A stretch of DNA of 64,000 nt from Hydractinia symbiolongicarpus (taxonomy: Eukaryota > Cnidaria > Hydrozoa > Anthoathecata > Hydractiniidae), in the NCBI RefSeq assembly GCF_029227915.1, contig NC_079888.1, positions 5,777,001 through 5,841,000 on the forward strand. The letters run 5' to 3'. The notes beneath the pieces were generated by a model. It ran no database searches. It was not told the DNA's origin and was given only the letters and a program-made list of their open reading frames with translations. Position 1 is the stretch's first letter, and each line of letters begins with the position of its first letter. Position numbers and translations under genes: made by a program. Of the stretch, positions 20,614-31,825 are shown piece by piece.

Positions 20614-21744
20614 CATAGCAACAACATGACAACAGCAAATATATGCTATTGAAGGTAGTGCAGATGGATCCAACATACCTACGAAACCAACAAGACAAGC
20701 TTGGCTTGTATAAGACAATTTTTTGGATAACAACAAAAAAAGTAGATGTTTTACATAATTTTATATACTAACAAAAGATAAATATTCCAATATATTTATA
20801 ATTCACTAATTAAGTCATTAACTCAAAGTAAAAATTAAAACATTATGTATATCGTTTATTTTAACACAATTTCGTTATATTATCTGTTATTTGTCGGCCT
20901 ATTTTGTTACCACGCCGGCATTTTTATAGGATCGTGATCAACATAAGCGTACTAACACAACCGTATAATCTGACACCATAAAATCTTAAAACAAGGAGTT
21001 CTTGTGCTGTATTCAGTAACTTCTTTACTCTTTTTAATACACGTACTAACATCGTATAAAAGCATACAACTGTGAGTGCACACAGAAAACAAAAACATCT
21101 AGATCAACTGAAATTGTATATCTTTTATGTAGACTCACGAACGTGTGAAATAAATTGTATATTGGAAAATTTAATAACGTTGCATTATTAAATTCTTCAA
21201 CATCTACGAAACAAAATAGGTACAAAAAATCATTTTAATTCTGGGTAATTATTTCCAGAATATTTTCCAAGATAATTTTCGAGAAGATTAATTTCCGCGT
21301 ATGCACAATTTTAAGGTTTTCATGAACAAATTAATTTCATGAATCTAGTACTTTTTCGCAAGTTTAAATTCGGCCTATTAGGAGGTTAAAAATAGAAATC
21401 TGTCTATCCTCCTAATTATAACAAAGACATTTTCTACCAACTAAAGAAATTTACAGAGAAAACCTAGAGAAGAAAAAATTCTTTTTTTTTCTCAAAATGT
21501 TCGCGAAGTTAATTTTAGCAATTAAGTCATTTCTAGTAAACTCACAAAGATTTATTTTCACGAATTTTCAGACAAATTTTCGCGAATATGGATAAAACTC
21601 GCGTAAGTTAATCTTCGCAAATATGGCTCAACTAAAGATATTTTAATTTTAAAATTTATATCTTATTTATTATTTTATTCATTTAGTAAAGTCATCATTA
21701 AGTTACCCATCTCTAGCCCTTTTTTTATATTCTCACATACGAGA
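20614..21744. other. intergenic stretch
   Basis: AT-rich 3' region between the convergent Ly6-like and coiled-coil genes; no further gene recognised. Confidence 0.4.
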
Positions 21745-24700
21745 TCAGCGACGCTTCCTCGGTCTCTGCTTCGTTTGAAGCATATCTGCAATGTTTTTTA
21801 GATCTTCGTCACTCTCACCTAAATTGTAGAAAACCACAAATCATTTATTAATTCTGCCGATGAAAAACAGCTTTACTAACAATCAAACTACACACAACAT
21901 TATTTAAACGGTACCATCCTCTTAACATAAAATTTTTTAAATGAGCATAGAACATAAGAATTTTTACCATCAAAATTGAAAACGTTTCCCTGTTTTCTTT
22001 TCATTGCTAGTGAACAGCGTGATGATTTCATTCCAAACTAAATAAATAAACAATAAATCTGAATGCATTTCTCATAAAGCGTACCTTAACCGGACGCCTT
22101 ATATGTAGCATCAAACGCCTTATATGTAGAACCGAACGCCTTATATGTAGAATCATACGCCTTATATGTAAAAACCAAACGTACCTAATGCGGGCAGAAG
22201 AAATAGGATAAAAAAACATAAGTCCAATACTTATCAAAATCTTTTTAAAATACCAAAAAAGTTTTTAAAAAAATAGAGTGTAAAGTCTCAATTGCAAAAG
22301 AAAACGATGTAAAATCTGTAATATATTGAACATTTGTTTTTACCCGGACGAATAAAGGACACTTTTAGATCGCAAACATTTAAAAGCGGGCGGACACTTC
22401 CTAAAACGAACACTTCTTCAGAAAACAAAAATTACCTACATAGGGCAGGCATTGGAATTCTTACTTGTTAAACATTCTTCCTAAACATTTTTACGACAGC
22501 TATTTTGCCGTTTAGAAATAGTCACTCTGTTTTTTATCCAGTAGCTCTCTCTGGATCCCTTAATTATTTCAAGAAATCGTATTCCCCAGGGCTTTTACAG
22601 AATAAAACTGGTTTATATAGAGTTTGGGAAAATCCTTTAGATCAAAAATCTCTAAAACGGACACTACCAATCTAAAGCAAATAAACATTTTTGTATCAAA
22701 GTGTCTGCTTGGGAAAGTTCAACTGCTTAGTTCGCATTGCTTTATATCGTTAATTTATTTGAACGAGAAATTCTATACACTAATGTCACAAATTGTATTT
22801 TTTTATCCCGACTTATTTTATCCCCAAGTACCTTATTTTTTTGAGGTGGTAATTTTGCACTTTTAGCAAGAACAGCTTGTGTCCATTGATCATTCAATGA
22901 GTTGTGATCTCTTCTCAAACTTGGTTTGTCCAGCTACGTAAAAGAATAAAATAAGTCTAGGTCAATCAGATGTTTGTAACAAATCGTGCTTATTTTTTTA
23001 ATTAAAAAAAGGGTTAAAATATAAAAGATGGTACCGATAAAGCACTAATTAAAACTGTTTTTTGTAGTAATATACGGATACTGACTTTTGTTTGAACTGC
23101 AGGTGAAGGAGAGAAGGGATTGATGAACTTTTTAATTTTTCCATATCTTCTGATAGATCTTTGCACAGGTGTAGATGATTTTGATGACGTTACAGAAAGA
23201 CTGGGTGTGGCTGGTCGAGCTTTTTGTGACTTTTTGTATTGCTTTTTTGTAATTAATGAAACAATTTCACAAAGATCTTGTCCAGATTCTGAATCAGATG
23301 ATAACTCAAAAACATCTTTGCTTTGACTTCTGTTGCAATCTTAAAGAATTAGGAACAATCAAATGATCAAAGATAACAAGATATGGACAAGCACTTGTGG
23401 GGCCACTCTTTTTGTGAAATTAAACCAAAATTAAATCAAAATAAAATAGAAAAGTAGAGACAGCATATTGCAAAATAATAAAATACAAGCATCACCTTTT
23501 TGTAGAGAGGTTTCCTCTTTTTTCACTTCAGGTTGACTTAACATAGGTGCTACCACAGCTGTTGGTGAAGGGTTACTGAGAACATCAAATTTTCTTGCAT
23601 GTAATGGTAATGGAGAAAAATGCGAGAGGGGTCTGTTGACGCTTGGTAAAATAACTGGATTGTGTTGAGACTTTCCTAAAATATTTTTCTTTTAACTAGT
23701 ATATCTAGGATTCATTATTACACAGTAAAGTATGTAATTAGCTAATTATTTGACTGATTTTCGCTTGCATTTGATTTGAAAAGAGATAATACTTTGCGTC
23801 AGTTTATTATTGTTAGTGAAAAACCAAAAAATGTTTTTTTTCGCGTGGACATCTTTTCGCGAAGTATTATCCGTATAAAGCAAAAAACAGTTTGCAATAG
23901 TTACATAAAATATATAACTTTCGGGTTATGGACCTGACATGTAATTTTGCGCGTTTTAATTTTCGTGCAGCAAGAATTGAACTTAATTCTGTTAATTCTA
24001 ATAATACAATAATACCAAGGTGAGGATGTTGTGCAATAATCTGCAATATTTTCAGCGCGTTATCTACTACACAAAAATAACTGTAAAATTTGCTTCAAAA
24101 ACAATGATTTTCACAGAAAATAACATGTTAAAAAGAACTTAAAGATAACACTTACCGAAAGTAGGATTGTTTTGATAAAAGTTTTTATTATGCGTTGAAA
24201 TGCATCTTGCTTGATTATACGAATAACACTGCGTAGTGGTTGGTTGCATCTGAAAGTTGTTGGAAGACATATTCATACCATTGTTGTTCATATAACCAGC
24301 ATTTAAATTGTCAAATTTTGCATTGACATCCAAAACAGTGGAGACACAACTCTCTTGTTTCATATACACGTTGGATAACTGCTGACTCAGCTCATTGTTT
24401 TGATTAACTAACGTTTCCAATGTTGTCCTTATAAGTGCATAACTGTCGTCTTTGTTGTCGAGTTTACTGAATGACAAATCGACATGTTGGAGAATTTCAT
24501 TAAGTTTAGATTTTTGTTCTTGAAAGTATAAACTCTCCTTTTCTGTGAGTTTTGTAACAGTAGCTCTGAGCTGGTTTATTTCTTCGTGTAAACGGTTAAC
24601 TTCACTGTCCCTCCTTGCTAATTCGATTTCTTTCTAAAATAACAAAAAAACAGTCATAAGGAATCGAGATTTAAATGTACATACAAGGTATATTTTAAAT

Positions 24701-27700
24701 ACTTATGTAAAGATCGATTTACAATAGTTGTTCAACAATTTTATGTTAATGGAAAACCTCCATAACTGTACTTATAAAAATTTATTGCTAGTTCTGTATT
24801 GGTGAGTTAAAAATAACACAGTTCCAATCTAGGTGTAGATAAATAAACTTATAAATTCTCGTGCGCATGCTGTATTCTGGCTTAAGAGTTTAACAAAATT
24901 TACAAGTATTCAACGCTTTTAAAAAGCTGGTTAAAGGACACATCATATCCTTTCTAAATGATGCTACTACAAAAACCTTTAAACTAAGTAGGAGTACTCC
25001 TCGATAATGGTGTTGACAACGAATAGGCAGCCAGTAATTGCTGTTCTACATGAAGATATACAACAAGGCTTAAGCAGCAATGTAATCAGAAGAAGGTATT
25101 ACTTGATTCAATTTTTCTTTGATCTCATCCACAGATATAATACTTCTGCTGTGTTCCTTTAGGTCTTCATGCAGATTGTCTTCAACTAAAATATTCAGTA
25201 GCATTTAGTAAAGTGAAATGTCCAAGTAAATTTATTTATTCTTCAAAGAAGATATTTAGTAAAAACAAACACTTGATGCACCTAGCAATATACGGTCCAA
25301 CCATAGTTAAAAAAAACAGCCAAAGATTACAAAAATAAGTAAAAAACTAATGATAAGGTATAACATGTATTGCATGCTACAATTATTTTGGAAATTTAAA
25401 ATAGAAAAACAAATACAGTTTTTAACTAATGAGTTCTTTAAACAAAGATATATATTTGGAGCTTGTGATGTACCTCACTATAAAGATTACTGTAAATTTT
25501 CATATCATGCGCCATATTTCGTTGTTGTTAACATTTCTCATTATTAATTTTGAAAGGGTTACTACCACGTTAAGAAATGATATAGGAAACAGGATATCAA
25601 GTATATGAAAATCTCCAAACTAAAAATAGTTTACTGTCAATGGTTGAAACATTGTGGTGAGTAAATGTCCGATTAGGAATATTCATTTGAAGATATGTTT
25701 TCAGATTTTGTTTTATCGCGGACTTGTTACCAATAGTTTGTTACTAGATATAGTAGCTACTAGATGCCGTATCTTTTTCTCAGTATTTTCTTAATCTAAT
25801 TTTACATATTATTTTTTAGCTAATGATTATTACTAACTATTCATTCGATCTTTTATTTTTAAAAAACATTGTAGTTTTCCAACTTTCTTTTCTTTCTTAA
25901 TTCCTGTGACATCAAATGATTGTGACAATGGAAAATCATACCAATTACATTTCAGTGGCATACAAACGATAAGAAACTAAACTAACTACATTTTAATCTT
26001 ACGTTTTTTGATAACCTTTTCCGAGCTACACAGACTACTTTCAACAACCTCTGTATTAGTCTGCAACTTTGAGAATATTTCAGACTTCATAACCTCAAAA
26101 TTACTTTTCATCTATAACAACAATGTAAATCTAAACACATGCTCACGCAACACACAACACACAACACGCAATACAAAATACAGAATACACAACACATAAT
26201 ACAAAATGCAGAATACACAACACACAGCACATAATACACAACACGCGATGCATAACACACAACACATAATACACAACACACAATGAATAACACACAACAC
26301 ACGATGTACAATACACAGCACACAGCACACAATACATAACACACAATACACAACACACAATACATAACACACAACACATAATACACAACACACAATGAAT
26401 AACACACAACACGCAATGTACAATACACAACACACAATATACAATACACAACACACAACAAGCAACACACACACAATACACAACCCACAATACGCAACAC
26501 ACACACACAATACGCAATACACAACACGCAATTTACACACACACAATACGCAACACACAGTACGCAACACACACACAATACACAACACACAATACACAAC
26601 ACATAATACAGCTTTTTCTTAACTTTTTTGATAGTCTCGTCTACTTAATGACAAAAGATGTGGATGAATGCTATTATATATTTATAGATTCTCAATTTGG
26701 ACCTTTATAACTAGATTCTAACTGAAATCTTAATTATTAAACAAAATAGACATGTTTTCTTATTTACCTCCACTGAGTATTCTTTCAATAACTTAATATA
26801 ACTTTCCAGAAGGCTTCTAAATACAAAATATGCTTGTCATCTATCAAATTTGCAGCAGAAAGAATTGGACCAATTCGAAGAACAATACTGCAACATGCTA
26901 AATGAACATATTCTTCTACACTGCAAGACAAGATCAACTTAAGTTTAAATGTCTCATCAACTAATGTGAATCCTACATTTATCAAGTAATTTCATATTTT
27001 TGGAGTACTGAAATAACGATAATATTATAAAACCTTTGACTAAATTCCACAGCTTTCTTTTGTTGCATGTCTATGAACTGCCCATATGATTTGCTGCGAT
27101 TAAAAATTAGCTTCGAATTTGTATTTACTTGTGTTGGTCGGCCACCAAATAACAATGGTTTGCTGGCATACATTCTCATATTTTCTTCTTGCTGAAATTT
27201 AATGCAGGAGATGTGAGTGATAACAAGAACAGAAAAATAATAAGAAACACGACTGCGAAAAAATTCAGATAAAAATATAATGGACAATATAAGGCAATAT
27301 ATATAAGGTCTACATTTAGTTTATTTACATGATTTTTGCATGCTATATCTTTTCAATCATTATATTTCTGAACAGAAAATAGAATAAAAGGTTGACACAA
27401 ACTTTCTAAACAGACTTAGGTTTGGTAGTACGATACTTTACCATTAGATGATGAGAGAAGGATCTTTCGAAATGTCGCAGAACGTAAATCCTCAGGTCCA
27501 CGACATGATAAACAATCATATCGAAATAGAAAATACTGGACTGACAAGTTAAAATATTTTCAGAATAAATAATGTTGTATATGTCATGCTTACTTTCAAA
27601 GAATTTATTAAAAATTTTGCTGACTGTCATTATTTGATTTAATTGTGTTTTGTCATAACCAAATACTGGTTGACCTTACAAGTTTGCTAGTAAGGCATTA

Positions 27701-28078
27701 TTGGCTAAACTAATTACCACTAGATACAAAATAAAATATACACTTGTATAACAAACAGTTTTTCACATATGTTACAATACTCTATTTTTTTATTAGAGAA
27801 GGCATTTATTCCAGGGAGTCTGAATTTTAACTTCAGGTGAATGCCAAAGTGATATGAAAATACCACTTTTGTTCATGAAAAACCTTTTTCATTGCATTAA
27901 AGCACTACAGTAATAGCAAATAATATTTCTGATGCACCAATATACCTGCTGTGAGCTTGACTGTGACCAGTAGTCACTTGTAACATCTTGTACTTGCATT
28001 CTTGGTAGTAATGATTGTGAGTACATTTCTTGAGAATTTTGTGAATCCAACATTGTTTGGCTAAGTTGACTGTTGTCC
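21745..28078 (-). CDS. coiled-coil protein resembling IHO1/CCDC36 (meiotic DSB factor), 5' exon missing
   Basis: Minus-strand exons in order: 28078-27946, 27191-27034, 26816-26768, 26111-26003, 25185-25103, 24633-24156, 23675-23496, 23339-23086, 22933-22832 and a last one ending with the stop at 21745. All phases agree up to 22832, giving at least 515 codons. The N-terminal part has a Ser/Gln-rich DNSQLSQTMLDSQNSQ, then YASKPLLFGGRP and RSKSYGQFIDMQQKKA, matching in order the KPQLFGGD and KSKGLLEQFEEKKKRA of vertebrate IHO1. A long coiled coil follows (exons 26,816 to 24,156), then a Ser/Pro-rich basic tail with an acidic SDEDL. IHO1, like Mer2 and PRD3, recruits the meiotic break machinery to chromosome axes. 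The junction to the last exon is ambiguous and the ATG exon was not found. Confidence 0.55.
22085..22180. repeat. four-unit tandem repeat, about 24 bp
   Basis: Core CGCCTTATATGTAGAA repeated four times in an intron of the coiled-coil gene; reads as repeated LHIRR in one minus frame but is not supported as an exon. Confidence 0.8.
26140..26612. repeat. ACACAATACACAAC-type microsatellite, about 470 bp
   Basis: Irregular CA-rich array of 7-8 base units in the intron between exons 26816-26768 and 26111-26003. All three minus frames stay open as Cys/Val/Leu-rich nonsense. Confidence 0.95.
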
Positions 28079-28104
28079 CTGAAATTAAATATAATTTAAA
28101 TGAT

Positions 28105-28506
28105 GATAACACTACGGAAGCTCATTGGTGCCATATTTTGCTCGTGTTTTAAAAAGTAGAGCAAACTATTTTTTGGTTTGCTCCTGTTTTTAGAACCAGA
28201 AGCAAACAAAAAAAAGAGTTTTGTTGCATTTTTATAACACAAAAAAACAATGTGTAATCGTGTTTCAAAAAGTGGAGAAACAATGCACAATGTTTTTGCT
28301 TGTGTCTTCAAAAGTGGAAAAAAAATACACAGGAAGTCTTTTTTCTCTACTTTTTAAAAGTGGAGAAAAAATTGTTCAATTTTTTTAAAAAAATGAAAAT
28401 AGATTTTGCTCCACTTTTTAAAACACAAGTAAAACTAAAAATCAATTTCGCTCCATTTTTTAAAACACCAGCAAAATATGGCACCAACGAGCTTGTGTTA
28501 TAACAC
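28105..28506. mobile_element. fold-back MITE-like element, about 400 bp
   Basis: Ends are inverted: AAGCTCATTGGTGCCATATT at 28,118 matches the reverse complement of the end at 28,494 with few changes, and ATAACAC is found outside both. The interior has repeated AAAAGTGGAGAAA-like blocks in both orientations. No coding capacity. Confidence 0.7.
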
Positions 28507-30540
28507 ACTTTGTTCTCAGGATCTGCGAAATAATCCCTCATGTTACATCTAGATTTTCCAGTTTGTTTTAATACCTATACTAGGATATTTAATATTATTG
28601 ATTATGTTTGAGCTACATTCATCCATGCAAATATTATTTATAAATCTGCTTGTAAGGACAAACGGGGAAAACTGTTTTTGATAAGTTTTTCCCAACCTTG
28701 TTATATTAAAAATGAATTAATTACAGAAAACTTGCAAATTCATAAAAATGTGCTTTTGATACCATACCATATTTACCTAAATAGATATTTTTCACAAAAG
28801 AATATGTTAAGGCCTTAATACACTACATGCACCATGATGAGGAAATAGCATGCACATCCTCCAATATTAAACTTTAGAGGAGTGTCAATTTGTCATTTAA
28901 AAAGAAAGTTCACTCATCCATGCCACAAACGATAAAAATAATTCATTGCAATAATTTTGACATATGTCAAATATATACAGCCGTGATATTGAGCTTATTC
29001 CTATTGAACATTTTCTTTTTCCTTATTTTCGGAATAATAAAAGTTACGTAAGAAATCAAAGTTACTAAGAATGTTAAGAAAAAAGCAGTGAAAGTTAAAG
29101 TCATTCAGAGAAAGCATGAATGACTTGCAAGAAAAAAGTAAAATTTGCAGCATTTGCTTGCAAGTTCAGAAGTTTATGTACATATGAATTACGCATTAAC
29201 TTGCGTTAATATTGCCAGTTAGTTTCTTCATTACCTTTCAATCATTTTATTTTGTATAAGTGTCAGCTACTGGATATTATGTTGCGTGAAATTAATAGGG
29301 TAGATTTTCTTCATGAGGGCAGTGATAACCCTCATACGCTGTAAAAACTTTAAGCGTTTTCGGGCGAGTTTGGCGTTTAAAAAAAAATCATGTATTTCCC
29401 TGAAAAACCCTGCATATAGACCCAAACAATGCCTGAAAAAGAAAAACAGATACTAATGATTCAAAAAACTATAAAAATTAAAATAAACTTACTATGTGGT
29501 AGCAAAGTTCTTAAAATAACTGCTTTTGATAGTTTATAATAAGATTTACTTGATAAATAACTTATAAAGAAACTTTATTAACTCCTTTATCTTCGAGCGC
29601 CTTCTTCCAACTATCATCCGCATGGTATTGCACTTCAGGAATGTTCCAAATGAGTTCAAGAAAGTGCGGGCGGTTTTGGACGACAACCGCCAATTTAATT
29701 CGAAAAGTCACACTTAAATATCCGGGCGTTTGCGGCTTACCTACACTCTCTTTTTTTTCACCTTGGGTGAACTGTTTCCCTATAAATTTATGTAAAGTTA
29801 GGGCAATCATCATCTTTTGCCAAAAATTTTGAAACCAAAAAAGCCCGATCAGCATATTTTTGTTCTTTTGGTTCATGACCTCAAATCCATTTCAAACAGA
29901 GGTGATTTTAGATTTTTGAAGAAATAACTATTTTTAAAAAAGCCCAAAAAAGAAGTGTTTTTGTTGAGAAGGTTGAAAAGCTGAAAGTATTTATTTATTG
30001 AATAAAAAGGACATATACCATAAGGGGCACGGTTTTCTTTTTTTTACAAACTTTCTATTTTGCCACGAGTGAAGAGTCACTAACTGGAACACACACAAAA
30101 AACTTAAAAATGCAGGTTTGTAAAGTAAATTTAACTTTGGAAAGGTTTTTAGCTAAACCATTAAGAACTTATAGACGATGTGAACTTGTCCTACTACAAC
30201 TAAAACTTTCTTTAAGAGCAAACTTTCAAGCATATTTTACTTTCGTTTCTACACAGTGATAAACTAAATAATATGTTTCGGTATAAACAGACGCGCAGAA
30301 CATCTAATGTCATGATTCAACTCCATCGTCAATTTTTTTGTATTTTCTGCAGTATAAGATGGATATCAAAATTATTTGATCAAATAATCTAATTTTAGGA
30401 GCATGAGAGACAATAAACTCTTTAAAGACACTAAAAACAAAACAGCTCTAAATTAATTAAATTATAACGTTATAGAACGATGCAGTTCTGTCTAGAAAAG
30501 TCTAGAAAACTTCCAATAATAGGACTCTATAATAGGCCAC
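28507..30540. other. stretch with one unrecognised open frame
   Basis: A minus open frame at 29562-29876 (104 codons) is more GC-rich than its surroundings and contains QTPGYLSVTFRIKLAVVVQN and a WNIPEV stretch. An acceptor-like GTGTAG precedes its second half. It may be an exon, but no family was recognised. The rest is AT-rich without features. Confidence 0.3.
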
Positions 30541-30939
30541 CATAAAAAATATGTTGTGTTCGCGTCCTGAAGACCTCGCAAAAATGAGTCGGCTGGGCAG
30601 TCGGGCGTATTTTTTCCCGGGATTTGCAAATCGGAGTAAGCAAATTCGTTCCAAGGGCCAAGACAGTATAGTGCCACTCGACATCGTTTGTAGACCATTT
30701 TTCGCCACCCTGTACACTGTCAGTAGCCACAGAAGTGCCCTAAAGGAATCAATTTTTACCGAAATTAATTTTTGCGAGTTTTTGTCAATTTTGCATAAAT
30801 TAGATCTGGCAAAAAAATTTATTTTCGAAAAATATCTCACGAAATTTTTTCTCTGTCTTTTTCCGACTATCCGACTCTGGTTTTTTATAACCAAAAGGGA
30901 GTCTGTCAGAGGACGCGCGAACACAACATATTTTTGATG
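30541..30939. mobile_element. non-autonomous element with about 27-bp terminal inverted repeats
   Basis: Left end 30541-30567 (AAATATGTTGTGTTCGCG inside) and right end 30911-30939 are reverse complements apart from two small differences. About 400 bp, with overlapping spurious frames on both strands. Target duplication not evident. Confidence 0.7.
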
Positions 30940-31391
30940 ACGGCCTTATGCTAAACATTGTAAAAATCTGGACAAAATAATTTTCCTGCAATATGTATTT
31001 ACATATTTTATTTGTTAAAAAGGAATGCCATTTGCAGTAGACTAGCTTCTAGCCATACAAACAGTGATACATAATGGTTCTAGCCCTCTCCAAATATAAA
31101 AAGAGATAGACGCTGGAAATGAGATTGTTTTCGAGCAGCAAAAAAGCGCTGCACCAACCACACAATTTTGGCCTCGTTTTGGTGTGTGGAGCATAGCTAC
31201 GGACACTTAGAGGACACATTTTTGCTCCGCAACGTAATAGAGTGAAGGAACCTTGTAAACCTCAAAATTAGAAGTTTAAGATGACGACGGGTTTACTTTA
31301 GCTATGTGCACAAAGTTGTCACCGTGTGCATAAATGTACGTGAACATAGAATATTAATTCACGCAGTCCATAAACACGGAGTTAAACTTAC

Positions 31392-31562
31392 ATGTAATTC
31401 ATCGTTCCCACTAAATCTCTCGAATCTGTAGAAAACATTGGTATTTCGTGTTCTTCTTTCAGCATAAAAATCACATATCTTTTGGTTACCCTGTTTGTTT
31501 ATGTATGGACAACCACGCACACACAAAAAAATTAAAACAAGCTTAAACATTAATGGCACCAT
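31392..31562 (-). CDS. candidate first exon of a secreted protein
   Basis: ATG 31562 to a GTAAGT donor after 31392, 57 codons ending in phase 0. The first 20 residues (VPLMFKLVLIFLCVRG) look like a signal peptide; then a basic stretch with two cysteines. Downstream exons were not found and no family was recognised. Confidence 0.3.
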
Positions 31563-31825
31563 GTGACCACGGTACATCATTTTAAAGCCATGACCAACAT
31601 TTTAAGTATGATAAGATAATCAAGACCTAAATAAGACAGGACAAATGTCTTCTTTAGATCTAACATAGAATGTTAAAATGAACAAAAATAGCTAAAAGGA
31701 AAACAAAAATAAATTGAAAAAAAATATTTTAGGTTAATTTGATTATTTTTGTTATAAATAAGCTAATGAAATAATTATTTCAAGTCTGTATATTTTAATT
31801 TTTAAGCAGCGGGAATATTCCAGCC

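Noticed and set aside
22028-22237. Minus frame with repeated LHIRR
   Set aside because: Four-unit tandem repeat in an intron; it does not join in phase with the flanking exons.
26108-26602. Cys/Val/Leu-rich frames of up to 164 codons
   Set aside because: Microsatellite translated in three frames.
28347-28541. MRDYFADPENK frame as first exon of the IHO1-like gene
   Set aside because: The phase could fit only with a weak donor and there is no match to the expected N-terminal motif.
30492-30937. Overlapping frames on both strands near 30.5-30.9 kb
   Set aside because: They lie in a TIR element and show no known domain.
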